Of a stretch of 64,000 bases of DNA, positions 46,301-53,901 are shown piece by piece. The stretch comes from an uncultured Bacteroidota bacterium (lineage in GTDB: Bacteria; Bacteroidota; Bacteroidia; Bacteroidales; UBA12077): positions 1-64,000 of the forward strand of contig CAJXLK010000004.1 of assembly GCA_913055635.1 (NCBI GenBank), read 5' to 3'. Within the stretch, counting starts at the first letter, position 1, and each line of letters opens with the position of its first letter. The notes under the pieces are model-generated. The model was not told the origin of the DNA. It saw only the letters and a program-made list of their open reading frames with translations, and searched no databases. Both the position numbers and the translations under genes were made by a program.

Positions 46301-46668
46301 GGCTTGGAGGTCAAAAGGACTACAACATGCTGATCAGCGACCAGTATGATCAGAGCCTGCCGACTTATGAAGATATCAATGACAACGTGCTGAACGATGT
46401 GCTCAGTTCCATAACAGATTATTATCAAATGAGCGACCGGATTTTCCAGCAGGTCCGGGCCGAAGATACCTTCGGAATCAGCGGCAAAGCTTATGAAATT
46501 TTCCGGGAAGAGCGGGAAAAATCACTTTATAATTTCCTGAAAGAAGGTATACTGGAAAAAAGAAAGGAATTGGAGAAAAAGGACAATCCCATTGAGAACA
46601 CCCTTTTCTTTTATCCCTTAATTGGGGTCTTAAATCGAATCTCTTATTCAACGGTAACCAAATCCTAA
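43366..46668 (+). CDS. Giant protein with C-terminal actin/Hsp70-like ATPase fold
   Basis: The 1100-residue cytosolic protein has an N-terminal half (about 1-540) that matches no family I know. The C-terminal half is an actin/Hsp70-superfamily ATPase. Phosphate-1 loop FAVDFGTTNTHIEY begins at F548. Phosphate-2 loop VAIDIGGATSDISVY includes D767, with G769-G770. The adenosine motif YILFSGSASKSLSVL is near G910. It probably binds and hydrolyses ATP and may polymerise or act as a chaperone-like switch. It is directly downstream of the tubulin-like gene. The extended N terminus may interact with the membrane partners. Confidence 0.85.
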   Translation: MGKVFRIHEGSNQPQDWFNSQMITANQLQNISTDPKSEGKNLPTSIPSPFARLELVNSAFETVNNSRNENGNPLLDGNTDYHKLVSDTFDIGQIFFNYQKLADHIQILAWDPSEDLENLKKSSNPQHQHIGKTLDLFLRQDETTLNFQNLNRIFILVYDGQVIGGTSPLTVFAPAPDASQFQGKLMMGHDQLLDEKGLPLYERDREYIKFWFTLASQPGFADNFRKVADYLQKTKDLIQNHYPDLFFEINQIQPDDLESNYQNIPVNDSPTDIVEVNNSFPVKCQSIEDKKTRISKESDFTIASTKPAPYSYQPLFLPTERFEYPWQYTEDTWHPQTVVEQDPGTPIEERILPADGTQYPWLTGEDFLEENLIKLPYVIDDSKYLAFGSRQHLLPLTDVYFRFFNSDDIDQHIQMQDLAGGGVQVQLSIPLRNGETLTYKKIYHGSQILEYQVHLAICPFISNVETTYIAGLINEKYNLDFHAYNTRENLTPAKQNNRVRKPRGMKSQYHQVSGAYDAVKVQINEGEAEGYVIPKLQTYRQGDDKYRFAVDFGTTNTHIEYSVDSDKNARAFDIKASEKFLVSLQDKDASESRWQRDEKIIFKDMFPEVLNDQTLENFPTRCALTTSNTYDIHQQMEVFLDANISFYYEREHIAHSKALTNIKWSDYENPEKRKALNLYIKNILLLLYYKVLANNGNLHATEVRWFYPTTMSKAKRNTLQQTWKEMFQEVFGFEPQKHSLINIPESIPPYYYYRYNRNVLGLTVAIDIGGATSDISVYKENEPQFISSVKFGGEALYGDGYGGSPQNNGFFTRYKEKVDPILEKLSNDDRNTRQILENIIQNQNESVEFCNFLFSLSKRKDVNFDFLKELMNDAQLKLTYYIFYSALVYYIAKTMKGKGFALPEYILFSGSASKSLSVLDPDENKEESSRFFSHIFAEVYGQEEIPDMQVKLVSEPKKITSKGGLQNNIESERPRILNWLGGQKDYNMLISDQYDQSLPTYEDINDNVLNDVLSSITDYYQMSDRIFQQVRAEDTFGISGKAYEIFREEREKSLYNFLKEGILEKRKELEKKDNPIENTLFFYPLIGVLNRISYSTVTKS

Positions 46669-46678
46669 ATCATTTGCT

Positions 46679-47923
46679 ATGAACCGGGTCATTATACTTT
46701 TTTTGTCAGGAATTTTTGTAATTACCCTCACAGGGGGCCATGCAAATGGCCAGGATACAAATAAAAGAAACACCTCGAACAGTTACATTATAGCCTGCAT
46801 GGTGGATGCATACATGCACGATTATTTTGAATATTTTAAAAATACCAGTAAAAACAATCTAACCCAGGAACAAAAGATTGCATTATCCCGGGAGCAACTT
46901 AGCTTTCAGAAAAAATTCATTTTGGGCAGGTCAAAGGGAAAACTTAAAAAGATGAGGCAATTCATCCAGGATAGTAAGTGGTCAAACAGAAGTGTTCTCA
47001 GCATCATTGATACCCTGGAAAATCATTTGAACAACAGCAGCGTTCCTGCTTCGAGAAAATTATCCTATCATTTTTCAGCGATTCAAAATCCGGATAATTG
47101 GAAGCAAGTAAGGGGTAAGATGATGGCTTTGATGCAACAAAAAGCCCCTGCTTCAACCCCACCCACAGCAGAGGAACAACAGAGAAAAACAGGTCCGGCT
47201 GTTGGAAGCCGACCCCAGACATCGGGCAACAGCAATAACCTGGCGACCTTCCTGCTAATTTTAATTTTGCTGGGTTTGGCGGCCATCATCATACTTTTTC
47301 AAAAGTCCAACCGAAAAATCCGGGAGATGGACGAACGTCTGGAATCGGTTCGTGACAGGTACAATCAGTTCAATCAGGCGCGCCAGACACAAAAGCTGGA
47401 AGAAAGGCTCAGCGAGATTTCCCGTCAAATGAATGATCAGATTCAACAGGTAATCAACAAAATGGACCAAATGGAAAAAGAAAACCAAAAGAAGCCGTCT
47501 CAGGGCCAGCAAACCCCACCACCCTCGTCCGAGCAGCCGGTTAATAAGGAAGCACCCAAAAAGCCGGTTGATAAAGAAGCACCCCAAAAGCCGAAAAAAG
47601 AAAAAAACAAAATCGCCGAAAAATTCTTTGATGCCCCGCACAACAATGTTTTTGAATATGAAGAGCATAAAAGTGAACGCATCTATTACAGATTAAGGGT
47701 TAATGAGAAAAAGGGCGAAGGCGAATTTGATTTTTATCCGGGGGATAAATCGGCCAAAAATGTGGCCCTGGAGCAGCTTGACGATTACATCAAGCCAGCC
47801 TGCGAGATAGAAAACATCAACATGAACCATCCCCAGGATATCATCCCTAAGTCGCCGGGCAAGGTAGAAAAGAAGGACGGCCAGTGGGAGATTACCCAAA
47901 AGGCCAAGGTAAGGTTTTCATAA
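46679..47923 (+). CDS. Single-pass membrane coiled-coil protein of the cluster
   Basis: The 414-residue protein has a predicted signal peptide (MNRVIILFLSGIFVITLTGG) and a helical periplasmic domain (about 30-150). A membrane helix follows at 187-208 (LATFLLILILLGLAAIIILF), then a cytosolic coiled coil (about 212-265). A Pro/Lys-rich linker with repeated KEAPxKPxxK units leads to a folded C-terminal domain (about 315-414). The layout suits a scaffold that connects the periplasm to cytosolic filament or motor proteins. No family is recognised. The start ATG is 10 bases after the actin-like gene. Confidence 0.75.
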   Translation: MNRVIILFLSGIFVITLTGGHANGQDTNKRNTSNSYIIACMVDAYMHDYFEYFKNTSKNNLTQEQKIALSREQLSFQKKFILGRSKGKLKKMRQFIQDSKWSNRSVLSIIDTLENHLNNSSVPASRKLSYHFSAIQNPDNWKQVRGKMMALMQQKAPASTPPTAEEQQRKTGPAVGSRPQTSGNSNNLATFLLILILLGLAAIIILFQKSNRKIREMDERLESVRDRYNQFNQARQTQKLEERLSEISRQMNDQIQQVINKMDQMEKENQKKPSQGQQTPPPSSEQPVNKEAPKKPVDKEAPQKPKKEKNKIAEKFFDAPHNNVFEYEEHKSERIYYRLRVNEKKGEGEFDFYPGDKSAKNVALEQLDDYIKPACEIENINMNHPQDIIPKSPGKVEKKDGQWEITQKAKVRFS

Positions 47924-48019
47924 AAGCAAAGCAAGCCAAAGGAACAGGCAGGTGCTGGTTTTTACACTGTGGTCGTTTGGCAGGAACCTTTTCAAAGGAG
48001 CATTACAAAACGGAAAATT

Positions 48020-49747
48020 ATGACCAAATCACTCAAGGACATCATAAAAGAGAAGCCTTATCTGGTAGGGATCGCAATCATATTGATCTTTTTCATCATT
48101 GTTCTGATCGCTCAAAATCCGGGGATGGATTTCATCCATCAGATAGAAATATTTATGATTGCCGCCATCATTTTCTATCAGGCTATTTTTTCCTTCAATT
48201 TGGGCCGTGAAATCGAAGATCTGAAGCAGGTTTTTAAAGATCCCCCACAGACCCAGCAACTTGAGCTGAACAAAAACCCCCAGGAAATCCCTGACATACC
48301 TGCTTTTCTGGAAGGCAAATACCGCAACGAGATCTACGAGACGCTGAACGGGTATAAAGTCACTCTGCTGACCACCCCGCGCAATCCAACTTCCCGGCGT
48401 ATCTCCGATGCCATCAACAGTTATTTGATGAAAAATTACGGGGCCTCTACCAATTTCTCCATTGTCAAGGACATCATCGACCGGGAGATCAACAACAAAG
48501 ACGAAGGCATCAACAACTCCATCTCCATGCCCCTTTACCTGGGTCTGGCCGCTACCATGCTGGGGATTATATTTGGCCTGTTCTCAATCGACCTCTCCAA
48601 ATTGGGTGAATCGGCAGGTACTTTGGGCGACACCCATTTCATCCAGAACATCTCTTCGCTGATCACCGGGGTCAAAATCGCCATCATCGCCTCACTGTTC
48701 GGCATTGTATTTACCACCATCCTCTCGGTTTTCTGGTATAAGCCGGCCAAAAACAAGGTGGAAGAAGACAAAAATGAATTCATCTCTTACCTTCAGGCTG
48801 AACTTCTGCCTGAACTGCAAAAAAACGATGATCAAAGCATTGCTGCCTTAAACCGCAGCCTGGATGAATTTTCCAGAAGAGCTGTGGGATTGAACCAGTC
48901 GATCAACAACAGCGTGGAGCAACTCACCGAGAACATCCAAAAGGAACATCAGCTGGTTGAACAAATCAACAAGATGGATCTCCAGCAGGTCTCCAAATAC
49001 AACCTGCAGGTGGCCGATAAGCTGAATCCCACCCTTCAGCAGATCAACCAACTGTCGGAAAAGCTCACCAGCTTGAATCAATCCATTGAGACCATGGAAC
49101 GCCTCTCCCAGCAACTTTCCTACTTCGTGAGCAGGACCGATCAAATGGAAGAGATTTATAATGAGATCAATCGCAACTTAAATGAATCGCGAACCGTGAT
49201 CAACTTCCTGGACACCCACCTGGAAGAGATTAAAAATTCGGGAGACGAAGCCAATAAGGCGGTCAGCTATGCGCATGCCAGCTTCAAAGAGGCCATTGAC
49301 GAGCTCAAGAACAAAATCGATGAATCGTTTCAGCAGATCAACAACAATGCCACCACGGTGGATTCTCATCTAAGGGAAAAATTCAGCGAGGTCAATCAAA
49401 ACCTCCACACCATCGCCAACGATTACATTCAGAATTTTGAGCGTCAGTTTTCCGATTCGGTTCCCCGGCTGGAGAACCTCAACCGCCTGGGCGAGCTGGT
49501 CAATATGGGGGGAGAGATCACTGAGCATGTGCGCCATACCAGCACTCAAGAGATGCAGCAGATCAAGGGGGAACTTCGCAACATCAACCAGGCCCTCCAA
49601 AACAATCACCAGCCGACTGCAAACGATAACAACCAGCCAGGTGACAGAGGCAACCAACGGCGAAAGGTTCAGTTCATCCTGCAGGTGGCAGCCTATGGAA
49701 GCTTAATTGCCGCTGCAGCAACTTATGTAATTTATATGTTGAACTAA
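48020..49747 (+). CDS. MotA/TolQ/ZorA-like channel protein with coiled-coil tail
   Basis: The protein is 575 residues from ATG 48020; an upstream GTG at 47969 would add 17 residues without membrane sequence. Helices 1-2 lie at about 12-60. Helices 3-4 lie at about 168-242 with the MotA/ExbB-type pattern (SISMPLYLGLAATMLGIIFG and ITGVKIAIIASLFGIVFTT). A long coiled coil (about 275-540) follows. Unusually, the protein ends in another hydrophobic segment (QVAAYGSLIAAAATYVIYM). Such proteins form the pentameric stator of ion-driven motors. The tail recalls ZorA of Zorya defence. The MotB-like partner is the next gene. Confidence 0.82.
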   Translation: MTKSLKDIIKEKPYLVGIAIILIFFIIVLIAQNPGMDFIHQIEIFMIAAIIFYQAIFSFNLGREIEDLKQVFKDPPQTQQLELNKNPQEIPDIPAFLEGKYRNEIYETLNGYKVTLLTTPRNPTSRRISDAINSYLMKNYGASTNFSIVKDIIDREINNKDEGINNSISMPLYLGLAATMLGIIFGLFSIDLSKLGESAGTLGDTHFIQNISSLITGVKIAIIASLFGIVFTTILSVFWYKPAKNKVEEDKNEFISYLQAELLPELQKNDDQSIAALNRSLDEFSRRAVGLNQSINNSVEQLTENIQKEHQLVEQINKMDLQQVSKYNLQVADKLNPTLQQINQLSEKLTSLNQSIETMERLSQQLSYFVSRTDQMEEIYNEINRNLNESRTVINFLDTHLEEIKNSGDEANKAVSYAHASFKEAIDELKNKIDESFQQINNNATTVDSHLREKFSEVNQNLHTIANDYIQNFERQFSDSVPRLENLNRLGELVNMGGEITEHVRHTSTQEMQQIKGELRNINQALQNNHQPTANDNNQPGDRGNQRRKVQFILQVAAYGSLIAAAATYVIYMLN

Positions 49748-49765
49748 ACCCGTAAAAGGGCATCT

Positions 49766-50410
49766 ATGAAGTCAAAAAATCTGTTTTGGGTTAGCTATTC
49801 GGACATGATGACCAGTATGTTCTTCATTATGCTGGTTTTGTTTATCCTGGCCGTGGGCTATCTATACCTTCAAAAACGGGCCACCGAAGAACAAATACGC
49901 GAGATCAAGAACATTCAAACGGCTTTGCGCAATATACAGGATGAAGACTTCACTTTCAACCCGGAAAGCTATCGGTATTACCTGGATGCAGACATCAATT
50001 TCCCGAGCAATTCAGCCGATATCACCGACCTGGAACCCCATACCCGGGAAAGGTTAATTAACCTGGGCAACACCCTCTACAACTCGCTGGACAGCCTCAT
50101 CCATAAGAAAGAAAACATCAACTACCTGATGATCATCGAAGGCAACACCCAACGCTCGGATCAAAACTGGGAGCAAATTCCCAATGTAGGTTATAAACTG
50201 AGTTATCGCCGGGCACTGGCCCTTTTCAACTTTTGGAAAAACAAAGGCATCAATTTTTACAAGCTGGCCCCGCAATGTGAAGTACTGATCGCCGGGAGCG
50301 GTTATTTCGGGCAGTCCAGGGTGGAAGAGGAATGGAAAAACCGGCGGTTTACCATTCAAATCACCTCCAAGGTGGGCAAATATTTAAGCAACCAGACAAG
50401 CGCCAATTGA
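49766..50410 (+). CDS. MotB/ZorB-like OmpA-domain motor partner
   Basis: The 214-residue protein starts MKSKNLFWVSYSDMMTSM. D13 in a WxSxSDMMTSMFF context matches the proton-carrying Asp of MotB, ExbD and ZorB. One helix (about 14-36) precedes a linker and an OmpA-type peptidoglycan-binding domain (about 85-205; YLMIIEGNTQRSDQNW, SYRRALALFNFWKNKGIN, NRRFTIQI). AAAGGG lies five bases before the start. With the MotA-like gene just upstream it should make an envelope-anchored rotary or force-generating unit. Confidence 0.88.
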   Translation: MKSKNLFWVSYSDMMTSMFFIMLVLFILAVGYLYLQKRATEEQIREIKNIQTALRNIQDEDFTFNPESYRYYLDADINFPSNSADITDLEPHTRERLINLGNTLYNSLDSLIHKKENINYLMIIEGNTQRSDQNWEQIPNVGYKLSYRRALALFNFWKNKGINFYKLAPQCEVLIAGSGYFGQSRVEEEWKNRRFTIQITSKVGKYLSNQTSAN

Positions 50411-50486
50411 AGTGGCCGGATAAAAGGGATAGGAATAAATCACAGATATCGCATAAAGGAAAAAATAAGACCAACTCCGTTCAATC

Positions 50487-51317
50487 ATGGGGCGAAATAA
50501 GATTTTTTTGGCAATCATCGGGCTATCCGCGCTGATGCTCCTGAACCAGTGTTCAGGTTGCTCCAGGTCAGGGCGGGAAGAGCTGGCCGACCAGCAATCG
50601 GATCAGCAGCAGGCGGGCCAGCAACAGTCTGGCCACAGGCAACGCTCCGGTCAGGGGCAGTCCGTCCAGCCACAGATTGAGCAGGAGCCCGGCCGGGATA
50701 TGAATCAACAGCCGCAGGAAGAAATATCGGTTCCTGGCCCACCCCCGGGCAAAAAGAAGGGTGAAGCAAATGACCTGTCGAGCCTTTACAAGGAGTGCAA
50801 AAAGGCGGTGTTTCTAATTTATACCTCCGGAGGTCAGCAAACTTTCCAGGGATCGGGGTTCTTCATCAATGATAGAGGGGTGGCGGTTTCCAATTATCAT
50901 GTTTTTGAGGATACCCAGCAGGGAAAAGAGAGAATTTATCTGGACAGTGACCGGGCCTATAAGATTGAGCGGGTCCTGCGCAAGAACGAGCAATACGACT
51001 ACATCGTCTTTCGGGTGAACGTACCGGGGTCAACCCCCTACCTGGAGATTGCCGGGAGTTCTCCGGCCATTGGCGCAGAGGTCTTCACCATTGGCAATCC
51101 CAAGGGGCTGGAGCAAACCCTTTCTACGGGCATCATATCGGGCTACCGGAAAGAGAACAGGCTGCTGCAAACGACCACGGAAATTACCCACGGAAGCAGC
51201 GGCGGGCCTCTTATGAACATGCAGGGTCAGGTCGTGGGGATCACGACAATGGGCATGGGCGAGGCCAACCTGAATTTCGCCGTTAACATCAACCTGCTTG
51301 AGCTGTCTTTTCAATAA
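50487..51317 (+). CDS. Trypsin-fold serine protease lipoprotein
   Basis: The 276-residue protein has a lipoprotein signal (LLNQC, C22) followed by a Gln/Gly-rich linker (about 35-85). A chymotrypsin-fold domain (about 90-270) has the full triad: VSNYHVFE (H138), EQYDYIVFRV (D171) and THGSSGGPL (S238). PDZ domains are absent, unlike DegP-type proteases. As last gene of the cluster it may cleave an envelope substrate when the machine is activated. An alternative is a constitutive quality-control protease. The 76-base gap upstream is the second largest in the cluster, so its expression could be partly separate. Confidence 0.85.
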   Translation: MGRNKIFLAIIGLSALMLLNQCSGCSRSGREELADQQSDQQQAGQQQSGHRQRSGQGQSVQPQIEQEPGRDMNQQPQEEISVPGPPPGKKKGEANDLSSLYKECKKAVFLIYTSGGQQTFQGSGFFINDRGVAVSNYHVFEDTQQGKERIYLDSDRAYKIERVLRKNEQYDYIVFRVNVPGSTPYLEIAGSSPAIGAEVFTIGNPKGLEQTLSTGIISGYRKENRLLQTTTEITHGSSGGPLMNMQGQVVGITTMGMGEANLNFAVNINLLELSFQ

Positions 51318-51647
51318 CCCCCTCCCCCGGAACATCCGTTAAGCCGGGATAACAATTCCACCAAAACAGCCCTCTTTTGTTCATGGATTAAAATATAGGA
51401 TTGTTCAAGGAGCGGGGCCTCCATGTTGCTGACCTCGATACCGAAGAAAGGCGAGATTTTGTTGCACCCCTATTTTTTATACCAGCGCAAACCGATAAAG
51501 TGTTCCGTTCTATTTATCTTTGCTCAGGTCAATCAATAAGGAGTCATATTTGCGGGAAGAAAGACCCATCACTTTTCCAAGCTTGTTAAGAGGCAAGGGG
51601 TTCTCCCGGAAACAATTTATAAACAGAAAGAAAACCCAAAAAAGCTT
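51318..51647. other. Intergenic region with promoter-like box
   Basis: The region separates the protease and AhpD-like genes. A TATCTTTG box at 51515-51522 is a good -7 element for the downstream gene, implying a roughly 120-base leader. A matching -33 box is not clear. No T-tract terminator follows the protease gene. Confidence 0.5.
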
Positions 51648-52208
51648 ATGGCTTATATTCAAACAGTGGGCGAAAAAGAAGCGGAAGGCTTTCTCAAACA
51701 ATTGTACGGAACCATCATTGAAAGCAGGGGAAAAATAGCTGAATTGCATAAAATACAGAGTCTCCATCCCAAGAGCATTGTAAGCCACATGGATCTATAT
51801 ATGACCCTGATGTTCGGCAAATCGCCCCTTACACGTGCACAAAGAGAAATGATTGGGGTCATCGTTTCTTCAGAGAATGGATGCAGATATTGCGTAGCCC
51901 ATCATTCGGCTTCTTTAAGTCATTACTGGAAAAACAAACAGGTCATCAATCAATTTATAGAAGATTATACCAATGTGGGGCTCTCCCATAAAGACCTCTA
52001 TATCTGCCAGTACGCCCTTCACCTGACGCGCTACCCCAGGGATGAATATCAAAAGGAGTGGGTTGAAAAGCTGAAGGAAGCAGGTCTCTCAGACCGGGAA
52101 ATTCTGGATGTGAACATGGTAACTTCTTATTTCAACTTCGTCAACCGCATTGCCGCAGGTCTTGGGGTTGAACTGGAAGAAGACCAGGGAGAAGGCTACA
52201 AATACTAA
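51648..52208 (+). CDS. AhpD/carboxymuconolactone-decarboxylase-like peroxidase-related protein
   Basis: The 186-residue protein has the AhpD-like redox motif NGCRYCVAHHSASL (C79, C82, H85), which gives a thiol-dependent peroxidase-type site. Further family sequence is SPLTRAQREMIGVIVS. It is cytosolic and all-alpha. The substrate is unknown, though relatives reduce hydroperoxides or transfer electrons to lipoyl systems. It has its own promoter-like element and may respond to oxidative stress. Confidence 0.86.
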   Translation: MAYIQTVGEKEAEGFLKQLYGTIIESRGKIAELHKIQSLHPKSIVSHMDLYMTLMFGKSPLTRAQREMIGVIVSSENGCRYCVAHHSASLSHYWKNKQVINQFIEDYTNVGLSHKDLYICQYALHLTRYPRDEYQKEWVEKLKEAGLSDREILDVNMVTSYFNFVNRIAAGLGVELEEDQGEGYKY

Positions 52209-52501
52209 ACTTCCGTAGGCAAGTACAATCAAATAAGTGGTGAGATTACAAATTGGACCAGCGGCTGCGAATAACTGCTTAAAAAGCAAGCCCTGTTAAA
52301 TGATGGCAACCGCAGGAACTTCGAATCAGTTCCAATACTGGAACACTCTCGTGTAATAACCATAATTTCCATTTAGTGAAATTAGGTGTAAAAGACCACC
52401 CCTCCATAACTTCGAGACTCCGCTATACTTTACAGACTTTATGGTTATACCTCAAGTAAAATCTTAAAATCCATCCTGTTGCCATCTAACCGGGGTGTTA
52501 A

Positions 52502-53901
52502 TCAGTCTTTCTCACCCAAAAAACGGTTGACCATAGAAAGCAAATCGAAGGCGTCAATAGGTTTAGCGATGTAATCATCGGCACCGGCCTTTAAAAACTT
52601 GTCATGGTCTTCGCCCATGGCATAGGCCGTTTGGGCAATAACGGGGCCTTTCCAGGCCTTTTCCCGCATCATACGCATAACTTCCATGCCGCTGACGTCA
52701 GGCAGGCGAATATCCATCAGGATCAGGTCTATGGGGGCTTTCTCTTCAATAATCCGAAGCGCCTCTTGCCCCTGTTCAGCAGTCAGGATCTGAACATGAG
52801 CTGTAGTTAAGACCTCGGCCAGATAATCCTGGCTGACCGGATCGTCTTCCACTACCAAAATGACTTTATCATCCCAATGATAGTCTGCCCTTGTAGCTTG
52901 CTGAAGGGCCGCCGGCGGGGCATTGCTTTTGGCATATAAAGGAAGGGTAAAAGTAAAGCGGGTTCCCCCGCCTTTCTGACTTTCCAGCTGGATCTGGCCC
53001 CCCAACAATTCCACCAGATTTTTGCTGATGGCCAAACCCAGACCGGTGCCCTGGTAATTTCGGCTTTCGGAATCCTCTTCCTGCCAGAAGGAATCAAAGA
53101 CGCTTTTCTGATGATCTGCTGATATGCCGATACCACTATCTTGCACATAAAAAGTAAACTGGCGATCCTGGGGGCTGTAATATCCAAACTCAATATTACC
53201 CTGTTCGGTAAATTTGACGGCATTGCTCAGCAAGTTATCAAGGATCTGCTTCAATCGGTGCGGATCAGTGGTGATAAAGCTTTTTTCCCAGGGGAGACTC
53301 TTTTCCATCTTCAAATCTACCCCAGCTTTCCCCGCTGTCTGTAATTCAAGGTAATGGGTCTCGAAAAGGGTATAAAGCAGCTCATTCAGATTAAAATGCT
53401 CAGGGTATAACTTAAGCTGATTGGCTTCAATTTTTGAAATATCGACGATATCGTTGATAATATTCAGCAAATCTCTGGTGCGGGAATGGATGATGTGCAA
53501 AAACTTTTTCTGTTTCAACATCCGATATATTAGCGATCATGGCACTTTGGCTCGCCTCATGAGGTTTTAACTTTTCACGGGCCTCTTTCCTGGATGTGAT
53601 ATCAGAGGTAAAACCTTCAATGACAAAATCTTCCTGACTAGGAGAATGGCTACCCGGGCATCCATAGACAACCAAACCACGGTGCCTTACCCTGGCCATT
53701 GTGGTTATATCGCGTTAATACAACTCAACGATCAGAAGAAATCCCGAGACAGGGGCCTTGTGGTTCTGGTTCATCCTTTACATAACCGAATTGTTCACCC
53801 CATGCTGACCGGGGGCGAAGTTGTTTCCTGAATTTTTGGTTATCAGCAACAAGCTGATCATACGTGGGGCTATCCATAGGGGGCACCTGCTGCTGATTCA
53901 T
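52502..53901 (-). pseudogene. Degraded hybrid sensor histidine kinase
   Basis: The reading starts at 53901 with ATG overlapping the stop of the REC-PAS kinase gene (MNQQQVPPMDSPTYDQL) and runs into a stop after about 60 codons. Another frame carries a PAS end (IEGFTSDITSRKEA) and breaks at AMIANIS. There the SHEIRTP phospho-histidine box should follow but is missing. The third frame from 53521 keeps the end of HisKA, HATPase_c (LSNAVKFTEQG, GTGLGLAISKNLVELL) and a receiver (VILVVEDDPVSQDYL, LILMDIRLPD). At least two frame breaks and loss of the H box make it non-functional as a kinase. Confidence 0.8.

Noticed and set aside
47969-48019. GTG start extending the MotA-like protein by 17 residues
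   Set aside because: The extension is unlike the N terminus of the family, and ATG 48020 directly precedes the first membrane helix.
40120-51317. Calling the cluster a standard Zorya system
   Set aside because: Only the motor pair resembles Zorya. ZorC, ZorD and ZorE counterparts are not visible, and tubulin- and actin-like proteins are not part of known Zorya types.
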